DNA of 64,000 nt, taken from assembly GCA_014898415.1 (NCBI GenBank), contig RCTD01000002.1, positions 2,046,001 to 2,110,000 on the forward strand. Direction: 5' to 3'. This DNA is from Stromatinia cepivora. Lineage: Eukaryota > Ascomycota > Leotiomycetes > Helotiales > Sclerotiniaceae. This document shows, in pieces, positions 50,289 through 62,079 of the stretch. The position numbers and the translations under genes are program-made. The notes under the pieces are model-generated. The model was not told where the DNA came from, made no database searches, and saw nothing but the letters and a program-made list of their open reading frames with translations. How positions within the stretch are numbered: the stretch's first letter is position 1; each line of letters opens with the position of its first letter.

Positions 50289-51895
50289 TGTGACCAAGAG
50301 TTACGAGCATGTGCACAATGTATAAGCGCGGATAACAGTGTTCCAGGATACAAAGATCAGCTGGAACTTCTCTTTCGAGATTCAAATGAAAGGACCTTGC
50401 GAAAGCCAAATCACCAACTGCTTCATCCACCGTGAAGATTAAAAGATCTCATCAAGACCAAAAAGTCAACATTTCGACGTTCATTCTACGAGTACAACCA
50501 CAGTTTCGGACACTGAAACAGAATTTGAGGTCGGCGGTTTTTTTTATCTCGAACTTGGCGCTAGCCAATAATTCAAATTCTTTGGATGATAAGAGGATAA
50601 CCTTTTTCTCACATATTATATGACGCGTCCACTGGATGCGCCCATAGACAGGCAGATCTAACGTCAACCCAATTTTCTAGATCATTCGCGAAAAGCAGAA
50701 CTTTGGAAGCAGTTTCATCGGTGGAATTAGCTAGACTTATCGAATGTGACTAACAATCCCAAATTGATGGCGATTGCGAAAAAGAAGCAATCCGATACTG
50801 TAAAGTACATGACTCGGAAGCTTGGAGATATGGTAAATGTAAATATTGAGGGAGTCTTCAAGAAAGTTGTAATATTAATCATTTTTGAGGTAAGTGTCGC
50901 TTTTCGCAAGCCGTAAACAATCCCAACAACTAAGTTGATAGGCGCTGCACCTGGGGCGCCTGTTTCACTTGATGTGCATCTCGATGGTGCTATAAATCTT
51001 TTGCAAAAACTGAATTTCGAGGAGAACAAACCAATGAAGCTCCAATTGCAATTCTTTTTTGCGATACATATCAAGTATTTTTGAGATGGATTTTGCCCAA
51101 TCCTCGCATTAATAGAGTTATCTCAGCTTATGTTGAGAAACCAGCGAGAGGGAGATGCAACTGCTTCTGCGGTAATTGAAATTGTTATTTGGTTCATTAA
51201 TCTTCATGTATCGGTTAGGACGCAAGGACCTATAGATCCAGAAAGAATTGTTTCGGGAAGTAGTCTTCCTGGATACCGAACTAGAGCAATGGGAAGCAGA
51301 TCTCCCTCCTGACTGGTGTTATACTGTCTTGGACAAAAGACCTGCGACATGAGAGCTTTTCCAACGGAAAGTGTCGTGAATATCATGATATCTGGATTTC
51401 GCGCATGTTAAATCACTATCGATGGGTAAGAATATGGTTGAATGAACTTCTGCTCGAGCATTACCAGAATTCAACACCTCCCATCTGAACATCTAGATCA
51501 AAAGATGAAATCGCTCAAAACAATCACCAAGATGGCATTAGATATCTGCACCGGCATTTCTAGTTATTTCGGCCATACCACAGTCGTGGAACGTCTAACG
51601 TTGTTACCTCGAATGAGCGGTATACCGGTTTTTTTTTGATGATTTAGCCATTATCAATTGCCGGTGGAGGAATTGGTGTATCTGAATACTTGTGCAACTG
51701 AGTGATCAGCCGACTGGATATTATCAACAATCACCTAGGCGTTCTTTCCGCTCAAACAATGGTAGAGCGGGCCAAGATACGCCGACAGAGATGGATTCGT
51801 GCAGATATGGAAATATCACGCACAACATGCGATGATACCTTACTTCCTCTGATCCTTGAAATTGGTTGTGAGATGCGGATGGACCTATTGGACTG
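50289..51895 (+). pseudogene. Decayed Zn2Cys6 fungal transcription factor
   Basis: Pieces of a typical C6 zinc-cluster regulator follow in the correct order but in different frames. First comes the end of the zinc cluster (CDQELRACAQCI, VPGYKDQLELLFRD) at about 50289-50400. Then LDDKRITFFSHI (about 50580), NNPKLMAIAKKK (about 50750), an LDGAINLLQ segment after a 51-nt intron-like gap (about 50980), and LIELSQL (about 51115). Last are QGPIDPERIV, LEQWEADLPPDWCYTV, YHDIWISRMLNHYRW and LNELLLEHY (about 51225-51470). Several in-frame stops (for example after KRPAT) and at least two frameshifts separate them, and the N-terminal half of the zinc cluster was not found. Family proteins regulate metabolic clusters; this copy cannot make one. 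It sits next to gtb3, so it might once have regulated the cluster, but that is speculation. Confidence 0.7.
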
Positions 51896-53428
51896 AGCAA
51901 AGATAATCAGCTTGGGGAAGAGGTCCGGGATGTGTGTCCTAGACCTCAAATATTGAAATCCTTGAAAAATTACATGGAGACTCACGCGGGATAAAATCTG
52001 TAAGATAGATGGATAAGAAGATCTTCAAAGTAGGGATGGGATAGAAAACCCATGAGGTTTTTCGCTCCTCGTGCTTATCCGATATGTATGAGATCCACAC
52101 GTGATGTTATTAATTGTGATAAAGTTATTGATCCTCTCGGAACTTGTTTTCTTTAGGTTAAGGTTGCTGTACCGGGATTACAAGGGGCGGTGAAGAGATT
52201 CTAGGTACAAGGTCTTATTGGGTTAGGTGTCAACCTGTAAACTACATATAAAGTGTATGCCTTATAAGTTAGGCTCATAATAATAATCTAACAGCGGGGT
52301 AAATCAGACATTTTGTCTCATGAGGTCCGTGACCCCGTGACCTTCTCCACGACTTTCTCCACAACAATTCAACATTTCGTGCATCCACAAAAGAAATCTC
52401 CGTTCTCTAAAGCATCTTCAACAACTTTAAAAACACGTCATGAAATCTAAAATGAATGCATTTGTACCGTTTTGGTACCTCAATGCGCTCGCATTACCTT
52501 GCTCAATATGATTCCTAGTAACTCTTATCACTAATATCTACAACGTTACTTTATCCGGTACTCGATGATACTTCAGAGACACGCATCTACATGCTAGGCT
52601 TTTATACTTGACCTAACACGTATAGGGAAGCTCATATAGCCGGCGCATATGATCAACACTGCTCTAGAACAACCATCGTCATACTATCAACTTCTCCCCG
52701 CACTAAATGCGCTTATCCGAGACTCAAATGCCAATGAAGGCTTTCGGCATGAATTAACGTGGTGCATGTGCGTCTCCGATCACGCAGAACACCCCGAAAA
52801 CAAAACCTTGGGGGAAACAATCAATGCACATATTCAATATATACAAGCTTTTCCTGGCTGGTGACAGGATCATCGGAAGTTAAACTTTTTGTGTTCAGTA
52901 GTCTGAGTGTTCCTGCATATTCATTCTCATGTGAACCATTAGGTTCACGGAGCTACAAGTTTTGTGCTCCTATGTTGTGTGATCTGCTATTTTTAAGAGA
53001 ATGATGAATTCCCTTAAAATCTCTGTTTTTCCCCTATCTAGATCCTTCTAGTCTTTCTTCTTAGACTCAGTTCTCCTCGAGACACTTGAGTAGCAGTTCC
53101 TTGGATTCACCACCCAGTTTAACCCCTCTTTGCCGCAATCGGGGGGAATTCATAGTGATTCACCTACTTTCTTGTAGACTGGTGGTGCAGGTAATCTGAC
53201 TTCGCCCGAGCCGAATCTTCCTTCCATCTACCCCTTGCCACCGTGTAGTTTCACAGAAGACGACCAAACTACAAGTTTCTTCAAGAATAAACAACCCGTT
53301 CCTTTACCTCATATCTCTTGCAAATATCGTATCGTAAGTTTTACAACCAAGAGCGAATGGCACGAGAAAATGCTAATATCAAACAGGTTCGTGATATCCC
53401 ATAGAAAGTTCTTGGGTTTAATATCACA
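51896..53428. other. Intergenic region
   Basis: No gene seen in about 1.5 kb. Frames at 52649-52864 and 53235-53477 lack domains. The last 300 bp, rich in C/T, are the likely promoter and leader of the GH47 gene. Confidence 0.5.
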
Positions 53429-55597
53429 ATGCGTTTCCTTTTCACAACCGCGCCTGCGTTGGCATGTCTGTGTTTAACCACGTTAGCTGTGCCTCACAAT
53501 CCCCAGCTTGACAGACGACAATACTATGGCAACCCCGCAAGCACTGCCGCAGATCGACAAGCTGCCGTGAAAGAGGCATTCACATTTGCTTGGGATGGAT
53601 ACCATAAATATGCCTTCCCTCATGATGAACTTCATCCAATATCAAATGGTTATTCGGATTCAAGGTATGCCGACCAGGTCATATCTCGTGATCTCTGAGC
53701 TAACTCGCAAAAGAAATGGATGGGGTGCCTCTGCTGTTGATGCATTCAGCACAGCAATTGTGATGGAAATTCCAGAAATTGTGGATACGATTCTAGACTG
53801 GATCCCAACTATCAATTTCGACAACACTACTTCTCAAGTTTCATTATTTGAGACTACAATTAGATATGTTGGAGGCTTACTTGCAGGTAAGTTTTTTGCC
53901 GTCTATCTGATAATTGTCATGTAACTTACATGTTTTCAGGCTACGATCTCCTCAAAGGTCCTCTTTCCAACCTCAACTCAAACGATACGGCCGTCGATAA
54001 AGTTCTCAGCCAGGCAGCACGCCTAGCCGATAATCTTGCATTTGCATTTGATACACCAACAGGAGTGCCATCTAACAATATTTATTTCAATCCTCCACGT
54101 ACTGATGGCTCTACCACAAATGGAATAGCCACAATCGGCACACTAGTTCTCGAATGGACTCATTTGTCTGATTTGACCGGTAACAAGACTTATGGTGAAC
54201 TTTCCCAAAAGGGAGAATCGTATCTGTTGAACCCCAAGCCCAAATACAATTCGCCATGGCCTGGTAAGCATTGTCTTGTTCTTCCATTTTTCTTCTCCAG
54301 CCCAAAGTCCTGTTTCATGCTTCATTTGTTCTATTTATTCCTTTCAGCTTGCAATGCAGCTTTGATTTCCCGTTCCTCCACTCAAATCCTTCACTGGTAA
54401 GGCAATCACTGATTCATCTATGCCGTAGGTTTGCTCGGTACAAATGTGAATATCAACACAGGACTTTTCGAAGACGCAAGCGGAGGCTGGGTAGGTGGCG
54501 ATGACAGTTTCTACGAGTATCTCATCAAGATGTACGTGTATGACTCAACTCGATTCAGCGAATACAAACATCGATGGATCGCAGCTGCGGATTCATCCAT
54601 CAAACATTTGGCTAGCCACCCTTCAACTCGTCCGGATTTGACCTTTATGGCTGCCTATCAAAACAAGACACGTGTTTTTGTTTCCGAGCATCGTAAGTAC
54701 CTTCTTCCCCAGTTGATTTGGTTATGATAGATGGCAAACGTTTGTGCATGGGATTAGTAGAAGACTCGGAGGCATTAGGTCGCTGCATGTTGGGTTCTTG
54801 TGCACCAATATTTGCCGTCTCTACCACTATACACCCAAAATACTAATCTGAAATACAGTCGCTTGTTTCGATGGAGGCAACTTCCTCCTGGCGGGTCTCG
54901 TGCTTAAAGAGCAAAAGTACATAGATTTCGGACTTGCGCTCGTCACCGGTTGCGAAGACACATACAACAGCACACTCACGGGCATCGGACCTGAAGTCTT
55001 CCGATGGGTAGAAAGCGACACTCCTACCAATTCAAGTACCAATCCTCCTCCATCTGCCGACCAACTCGCCTTCTATGAAAAAGCCGGTTTCTACATCACC
55101 AACTCGGATTATATCTTGAGACCCGAAGTCCTCGAATCTTTTTACTATGCTTATCGCGTCACTGGAGATCAGAAGTATCGTGATTGGAGTTGGAATGGAT
55201 TTGTTGCTATTAATGCAACAGCCAGGTATGTGTTCATCTAGCTGTATTATTTCCGCGAAAGTGTGAACACTGACTTTGGAAACGATAGAACTGGTAGTGG
55301 ATTCGCTGAGCTCAAGGACGTCAATGCGCCTAATGGAGGTGGCTTTAATGATTTCCAGGATAGCTTCTTGTTTGCTGAAGTTATGAAATATGCATATTTG
55401 ATACACGGAGATGTAAGCTTCTCTTCCTTATTCCCTCCCTACTCTTTCCATCACATCACATCACTCTACGCGAAAATTCAAACTTACTCACAGCCAACAC
55501 ACAGGATGAGGAATACCAAGTTGGAAGCGGCGGCGTAAATAAATGGGTATTCAACACCGAAGCGCATCCCCTCAAAGTCGCAGGACCGCCCATTTAA
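53429..55597 (+). CDS. Secreted class I alpha-1,2-mannosidase, GH47
   Basis: Seven exons: 53429-53664, 53714-53886, 53940-54263, 54429-54692, 54859-55225, 55289-55412, 55505-55597; 526 aa. A signal peptide (about residues 1-20) is followed by a dibasic RR site. GH47 landmarks appear in order: [92 protein letters not shown] and the C-terminal TEAHPL, whose Thr binds the active-site calcium. These enzymes trim alpha-1,2-mannose from N-glycans. Fungi have several copies, and the cleavable signal without a membrane anchor suggests a secreted isoform acting on glycoproteins outside the cell. It has no evident link to the GAG cluster beyond proximity. Confidence 0.93.
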
Positions 55598-56492
55598 TCA
55601 TTCACATTGAACTTCGGATACGGATTCGTTTTCAGGTTGGAGATTTTCAAATGGTTCTATTTCTTTAAGAGATCAGTTCTATGCAGGTTACTAACCTAGC
55701 TCCTTGTTCAAGGACTCTTCTTTTGTGGTGATGGTCTAAACATGCCACTTCTGACATTTAGCTTAGTTCATTAGCTGGATGTATTTTTTTTCACTGAGTT
55801 AGTTCCTGGTTTTTTGTGATGGTAAGGTTATAAATGAAGTCCTTTGGGTCAGGATTTATTTTTCATTTTCTTGAGTGAGTTTTTTTTTGGGGGGGGGGGG
55901 GGATTCTTTAGTATTTGTATTGCATTTATACAAAGATATATTAATGTTATACAGTACATATACATACATAAACATACTTTACAGGAGAATTACACTATAA
56001 AATTCAATACATCATTACAAATCTACTGCACCTTTCAAAATAATTCACCGGTTCGTCTAATTGAGTGCACAATTTAGATGAGAGAGATAGGTACTCTTAC
56101 ATTAGACATGATCATAATTTGATTTCAGTATTAGTGCACAGAAATCAAGATCCTGTTTATTTGATGAAAAAGAATAGTAGAGGCACTTGTTAAAGTATAA
56201 TCAAACTTTCACGCCTGAGTTTACATCTTCATCTCCGTGATCAATATTGATGGGTGCTCATCTGATACTTAGGAATACAACTCTTGATTTACAATGCTCC
56301 AAGGGAGGTAGTATTAAGGTAGGGACTCGGGGGCTTTCATATGATATGGAATTCTTCGAGGATTACTAGGTACTGTATTCGTGCGATCAAAGACGAGAGA
56401 TTAGGATGGTCTATTGATTGAGTAATTCCATCTATCCTCTTCTAACATCCGACTACGAAAAAAAAAGGAGTATTTTCCTCTCCCACCCCGTT
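55598..56492. other. Convergent intergenic region
   Basis: Between the 3' ends of the GH47 gene and the biotin ligase gene. No coding frame of note. It contains a homopolymer pair, listed separately, and AT-rich sequence. Confidence 0.6.
55880..55902. repeat. T9-G14 homopolymer run
   Basis: Nine T followed by fourteen G. The exact length of such runs is unreliable in many assemblies. The G run could form a quadruplex only between molecules or with distant tracts. Confidence 0.8.
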
Positions 56493-58710
56493 TCAAACCT
56501 TCCGTTTCAACAATCCTTTCAAGAAATCAAAGCTATTACTATCACTCTGCAACTCCCAAACCTTGCCTGTTGGTTTATCCTCCCAACCCAATTCTTCCGC
56601 GCGTAGTAATCCCCAATTCGTAGTAATTCCCCTGATGATAGCCCTTGCACCACCTTCCGTCTCGAGAGTAACGATTTGATCAGTATGTAACCAGTGTTTA
56701 TAATATACTTCTTCTAGCTTCCGATCGAAGCCATTTCGACAGAAAGTTTTATAGATGGTTTCGAATTTCGTGAGGAAACGAGCGAGCAGTTTTTCGAGGG
56801 AGAAAGGTGCGAGATGTTGGGGTAAGAGGGCGTTGAGTGATGTTGTTGGCGCGGCGTTTGTGGTGTTGAGACCGATACCTACAACTAAATCGTAGTTTCC
56901 GGATGAATATGAGGAATTAACAAGTATGCCGCCAACTTTCACATATTCTTTCTTTCCAGGTTTGGATGGATCTTGGGCATCTGTTGTTGTCAGAAAGAGC
57001 CGAAAAAATGATAGATCGGACTTACAAATATCGTTTGGCCACTTGAGCTTAATGGGGACCGTATCATAACCCTTGTCATATGAATGAATAGCTTCTACAA
57101 TGGCAATTGCTGCGAGATACTGTATGAAGACAACTGGCGCTGTGTTTCCAAGTTCCATAGGATGTTTCATGCAAACAGACCAGATCAAGCATCCCAGAGG
57201 AGAAAGCCAAACATTGGAACCGCGGCCACGTCCAGCAACTTGTGTTGTAGCTGTGAAAGTAAAGCCGGTAGGAACTCTAGAAAGAAGCTTCGAATTCCTA
57301 GGAAATGTCAAAAAGGGTTTGCTTCAAGCAGTGGAAGGGGAGCTCACTTTTCCAACATTGTATTGGTACTAGTAACGACCTCTCCATACAGTAGCGTGTT
57401 TCCAAACTCTTCGGCTTCGCTGGATTTTTCTTGCTGGTAGTGTCTCAAATTGGAGTAAAACACATGGTGATTGAAACATGGTGTTTCCTTTGTGCCCGGC
57501 CAACTAGTCTCATGTGGAATGAGTCGTTTAGGAATAGCATTATAATCAATAATTCCATCACTTGATGCAGATGACTCAAAATTTGGTTTTTCCTCTGTTG
57601 CAGAAACGACCGAAGCTGGAAGTGACTTTACTAACGATTCAACAGACCAGCTACTCTCTTGTTTTTCTATATGAAACGTGTCGTTTTCGCCCTTGATAAT
57701 CTCTTCCCCATTCTCCTTATCGATGATCTCTTCCCAAGAAGCCAGTAACTCTGGAACCAGATGCGGATGAACAGATGAAAGATGAAGACGAGAGAGGGAC
57801 GGCACGGCGGATGATTCTTCGCTCACTGATAATCCCAACTTCAATAGACATCCTTTCAAGAACTTTGTTCGCGAGTCGTCATCCGCAGCCAAATCCTTTA
57901 CGATGTCTGCGTATCCGGGTATCTTTATCGTGGGGTCCAGATTCACGGCAGCAAACCTGGAGAAATGTAAGCAAATAGCCAAAATACCCAGCAGAAGATG
58001 CATACTCTGGATGAGGCCCTGTCAATATTGCTCCGCCTTCACCAACTTTGCAATAAACAACCGCTGCGGGGTCTTCTCCACCATCGACATCAAGTGGATG
58101 TACATAGGTGGCAAGCGTTTCAACTCCTCTATCCTTGAACTTTCCCGCATCAACGAAGACTCCTCCGCCGTTGTAATATAATTTAAAACTTTGAGAAACG
58201 TTTTCATTGCGGAGTCCGTCCCCGATCCTAATCTCTGCAGCCCTTGCACCTTCCTCACTATGGTACACAAATCCTTTGAAAGCACATCCTCGGGAGGTAC
58301 CCGGGTAGAATTGCAATTCTCGTGGCCCCACAACCTCTAGCTGTCTATTTCCGACCTCGAACTCACATTTGGAGGTGCCATAGTAGCCCCCCGCACAAAA
58401 TCCAAGATAGGCGCCACCTCTACGAACGTATTGCGAGATGCGTCTATTGCCTTCCCCATTGAGGGAGCGACAATATCCTTGGTCAGCACCCCCTGGAAAT
58501 ACAAGTAGAGCGCAAGAAGCAGTCCAAGGTTCTTTGAGAATGACAGTATCACTGACTGGAATCACAGCGTAACTTGGCGAAAGTAAACGCCGTAAAGTAT
58601 AAAGGCAGTGGCGAACAGATTCAATTGTACTTCCATTGCCTATCAAAACACTTAGAACGAGCCATGAAAAACTGTTGGTCCTGTATACCTGAGTAGACCA
58701 AAACATCCAT
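56493..58710 (-). CDS. BPL1: Biotin-protein ligase (holocarboxylase synthetase)
   Basis: Five exons on the minus strand: 58710-58689 (22 nt), 58639-58006, 57956-57348, 57297-57026, 56980-56493; 674 aa. It attaches biotin to pyruvate and acetyl-CoA carboxylases. The N-terminal half is the glutamine-amidotransferase-like domain of fungal BPLs (MDVLVYSGNG, VFPGGADQGYC, GFCAGGYYG). A variable linker leads to the catalytic domain: STNTMLEK, then the biotin-binding GRGRGSNVWLSP, KLKWPNDIY, KVGGILVNS and VGIGLNT, and a C-terminal SH3-like region. The last intron (56981-57025) is only 45 nt, in frame and without stops; removing it restores the family sequence PNDIYAQD. The first exon encodes just seven residues plus one base. 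Start codons of this gene and the CX9C gene are 145 bp apart. Confidence 0.94.
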
Positions 58711-58855
58711 CTTTCTTGCGACCATTTTATCACGAATTTAAAAATTTGATCACTGGGTCACAACCGAGGTTACTAAATCTCTCCGAAGTCCTTCGAGAAC
58801 TACCGGTATCACAATCCTTCAAATCCTACCAAAAAGGAAATAAGACACCCAAAAT
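58711..58855. promoter_or_regulatory. Bidirectional promoter BPL1 / COA4-like gene
   Basis: Only 145 bp separate the divergent start codons, so both genes must share promoter sequence. Both act around mitochondrial metabolism, which makes co-expression plausible but unproven. Confidence 0.55.
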
Positions 58856-59299
58856 ATGTCGGATAAGCCAGAAAACAACCCTCAAGTTGCGGCGGTCGTC
58901 GAGGATGATGATGAGCTTGATGAATGGTAAACTTGTTGATCCCCACAACTCGGGTCTAATCACTGACTCAATTTTGTAGGGACAAACGAATCTTCAGCAC
59001 TGGATGCGCAGGTATGTTTAAACTTTTAAGCAACAACGGAAAACAAAGATACGAATGCTGAATTACTGCAGAGGAGAATGCAAAAATGACCGATTGCTAT
59101 TACCAAAAGAAAGATTGGCGACTGTGCAAAGCAGAGGTATGAAAAAGCTTCTTTTAGCGTTATATCACGTGTTGAGTTAATGGAGAGATGGCAAGAACAT
59201 GCATGACTGACTTTCTCCATCAATATGAAGCTTGAGACTTTTAGAAATTGTTGGAGGAAACATTCAAATGATCAGAGGACGTCAACGAAGGATGCTTGA
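58856..59299 (+). CDS. COA4: Twin-CX9C mitochondrial protein, COA4-like cytochrome oxidase assembly factor
   Basis: Four short exons: 58856-58926, 58980-59011, 59072-59136, 59231-59299; 78 aa, too fragmented to appear as one open frame. The N-terminus is acidic, ending LDEWDKRIFSTG. Then come two exact CX9C motifs: Cys-AEENAKMTD-Cys and Cys-KAELETFRN-Cys, separated by YYQKKDWRL. This is the helix-hairpin-helix fold imported by the Mia40 disulphide relay into the intermembrane space. DEWDKRI, DCYYxKKDWR and FRxCW are typical of Coa4/Cmc3, which helps assemble cytochrome c oxidase. The last acceptor (ATGAAG) was chosen because it gives the exact CX9C spacing and keeps the frame. Every exon phase agrees. 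Confidence 0.85.
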
Positions 59300-59626
59300 T
59301 ATTGATCGAAGTGGAGAGATTACGGACAGGAGTAGAATTTTATGAGTATGATATGGATTATGTACGGAACGGAGTATGTAGGTTATATGGTTCACGAAAG
59401 CCAAATGTACATTATCATAGAAATTAAAATGCATCTCAAGAGTAAGAAAACCAGTAAAATTCACTATAACTCATTAGTCACATAATTGATTCTGCCATAT
59501 TATTGTCAATCTTCAAAATTGTTGAACAAAAAAAAAGATTGGACATCATTTTTTTGAAGCGCGCCACACTTTCGTATACCTAGAGGAATCGCGTCTACCG
59601 AAAACATATTTTCTTCACACATCAAC
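59300..59626. other. Intergenic region
   Basis: 3' end of the COA4-like gene and promoter of MGM101; no gene or repeat seen. Confidence 0.6.
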
Positions 59627-60542
59627 ATGGCAACAATTATACGCAGAGCTTCACGCTCATTAGTTGCTGATGCAATGTCATCAGTGTCAAGATTATCCGC
59701 AGTACCAAGGACTACAACTCTGACCCGTCAATCAAGACATTTTTCCAAGACTTTCCGAAATGCGGCGACTCCAACTTCGAGCTATACCCAAAGGGCGTCG
59801 ACTACAACGAAGCCTCCAACAAGCTCTGCAGTCCCTGTAGCCAAAGCGAAAGAGCCAGAATCTGCGATAGATGATCAATCACCCATCAAGGACATGACTG
59901 AGGGGCTTGCAGATGAACCATTGATTTTGGACGAGGGGGTTAGACAGGTTGACTGGACAAGATCATATCATGGATTATCGTCCCAGCCATTCTCCAAAGA
60001 AGCTGCAGACATTCTACTCGCGCCAATACCTCCTGATGATGTAGAAGTCAAGCCAGATGGTATTATATACTTGCCGGAAATTAAATATCGGAGAATATTG
60101 AACAGGGCTTTTGGACCTGGTGGGTGGGGTTTGGCACCAAGAGGAGAAACAATTGTTACGCAGAAGAGTATTACCAGAGAATATGCTCTCGTTGCTCATG
60201 GACGGCAAGTCCCTGAAGTTTCTATATAGTTTGAAGGAGCACAACTAACTTTTTCCTCTTTGCAGATTGGTATCCGTGGCTCGTGGTGAACAAGACTATT
60301 TCGCCCCCGAGGGCATTCCGACCGCGACCGAAGGATGCAAATCGAACGCTTTGATGCGCTGCTGCAAGGACCTGGGTGTGGCCAGTGAGCTTTGGGATCC
60401 TAGATATATCAGAAAGTTTATGAAGCAATATGCGAAGCAAGTTTGGGGTGAACATGTCGTCACCAAGAAGAAGAAACAATTATGGGTGAGGAAGGATGAC
60501 GAAGTTAGATATCCATACAAGGAGTCAAAGTTCGGTGCATAG
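59627..60542 (+). CDS. MGM101: Mitochondrial genome maintenance protein Mgm101
   Basis: Two exons, 59627-60204 and 60266-60542; 284 aa. The N-terminal 45 residues are rich in Arg, Ser and Thr without acids, a typical mitochondrial presequence; a low-complexity Thr/Ser/Pro linker follows. The conserved core runs from about residue 100: [41 protein letters not shown], then after the intron [36 protein letters not shown]. Mgm101 is a Rad52-like single-strand annealing protein in mitochondrial nucleoids, needed for mtDNA recombination and repair. The intron uses a GC donor (CG|GCAAGT); no GT donor preserves the conserved Arg-Leu-Val junction. Confidence 0.95.
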
Positions 60543-61080
60543 ATGCCTCTATGGTTATGTCACAAATGATCGGTTAGCACGGAAATACGAATGGCAAGAT
60601 GTTGTATTATAGAGGGCATATTGGTGTTCAAGGTAATATCTAGATTCCGAGAAGGGGAATGAAGAAGATGCCGATAGTATAAAAATCTCCCACAAACCAG
60701 ACGATTTTCTTTATCTTTATATTGAGACTATATGCTGCATTTGCTTGTCGATTGCTCTTCATTTTATTGCCCTGGTGTACATTCAATTTCGTCGTTATTG
60801 AATTTTCCCCTTGTTTGACAGTCATGCTGCAAGTGTCAGCATGTTGCATCAGGCACACTTTTCTTGTCTAGGAAGGCAATGAACCGAAGAGAGTACCTCA
60901 CAGTCGGTGCACCGGCAACCCTTAACTCCAGACTCTGCTTGCTCCTCATAATAATGAATAATGAGCACAGCGGACTTTGGTTCATAATTCCGCACCTTTC
61001 AAAGTCCTACATAGACAATACTTTATATATGCCCATCGCCCATCTCGTGCTCTCTTGATGTTGACTATGTTCAAAACGCA
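60543..61080. other. Intergenic region
   Basis: No gene seen; includes the MGM101 3' UTR and the upstream region of the dehydrogenase copy, with a TATA-like word near 61022-61030. Confidence 0.55.
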
Positions 61081-62079
61081 ATGATGGCGAGCACAGTGTG
61101 GCTCATTACTGGATGCTCATCAGGCTTTGGCTTCCAGCTCTGCTTGGTAGCACTCAAAGCTGGTCATAAAGTCATCGCTACATCTCGCAACCCATCCAAG
61201 GATTCGGATCTTGTCCAGCAAATCAAGAAGCTGGGAGGTATATGGTTAGCCCTTGACGTCAATTCCGGGGAAGCAGAGATCAACCAATTAGTTGAGATGA
61301 GCTGCAAAATCCACGGAAAGATCGACATTCTAGTCAACAATGCCGCAGTCGGAATCTTGGGGGCAATGGAAGATATGAGGCATGGCTATGAGAGATTATT
61401 TTCAACCTTTCAGCACACTGATTATTCTGTAGTTGCGAAGAAACCCGAGCTGTAATGGAGACCAACTTTTTTGGCCCATTCAAGATCATAAAATCTATCC
61501 TTCCTTTCATGAGAACCCAGAAATCGGGGACGATAGTTAATATCTCGAGCGCGGCCGGTTACAGCCACGACCGTCAATGAGCATATACGGAGCCTCCAAA
61601 TGGGCTTTGGAAGGTATCATACTCCGTTCATCAAGACACCTCCCCCTTGTCTAATAAAATATTCAGGAATGTCTGAAGGGCTTGCAAAAGAAGTAGCTCC
61701 TTTCGGAATCCGTATTTTAATCGTCCAGCCTGGCGCCTTTACAACCAATATGATGAACGCAGTTCATTTGACCCAAAAGCCGCTTTCGGATGCCTACAAG
61801 AATACCCAAGTCGGAGAATTCGTCGGGCGTTTTGGAGAAAACGCAACTTTTACTGCGCCAAATGATGTTGAGAAAGGATGTCAAGCTATATTTGAAATTG
61901 TTACTGGCACCGGACGAGGCGCTAGTAAGGAAAATTATATCAGAATGCCTCTTAGTAAAGATTGTGCTCAGAGAACTCGCGAACACATTCAGGTTTTACA
62001 GGAGGGCCATGATGTATTTAGAGAGATCTGGGAGAACACTGAACATGATGGTGGTGTCTTGAAGGCTTTTCGAAGATGA
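61081..62079 (+). pseudogene. Short-chain dehydrogenase/reductase with a one-base deletion
   Basis: Three exons fit a classical SDR: 61081-61379, 61433-61613 and 61667-62079. Seen are the NAD(P) motif TGCSSGFG, NNAAVG, ETNFFGPF, the active-site Ser in NISSAAG, and Tyr-x3-Lys in YGASK, ending near VLKAFRR. Two defects appear. The first intron would need a weak GC donor (AG|GCATGG). Near 61572, between GYSHD and SMSIYGASKW, one base is missing, so the frame meets TGA at 61578-61580. Apart from these the frame is clean over the whole family length (297 aa expected). It is thus a recent pseudogene, or one base was lost in sequencing. The closest types are 1-acyldihydroxyacetone-phosphate-reductase-like or retinol-dehydrogenase-like SDRs; the substrate is unknown. 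Confidence 0.75.
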
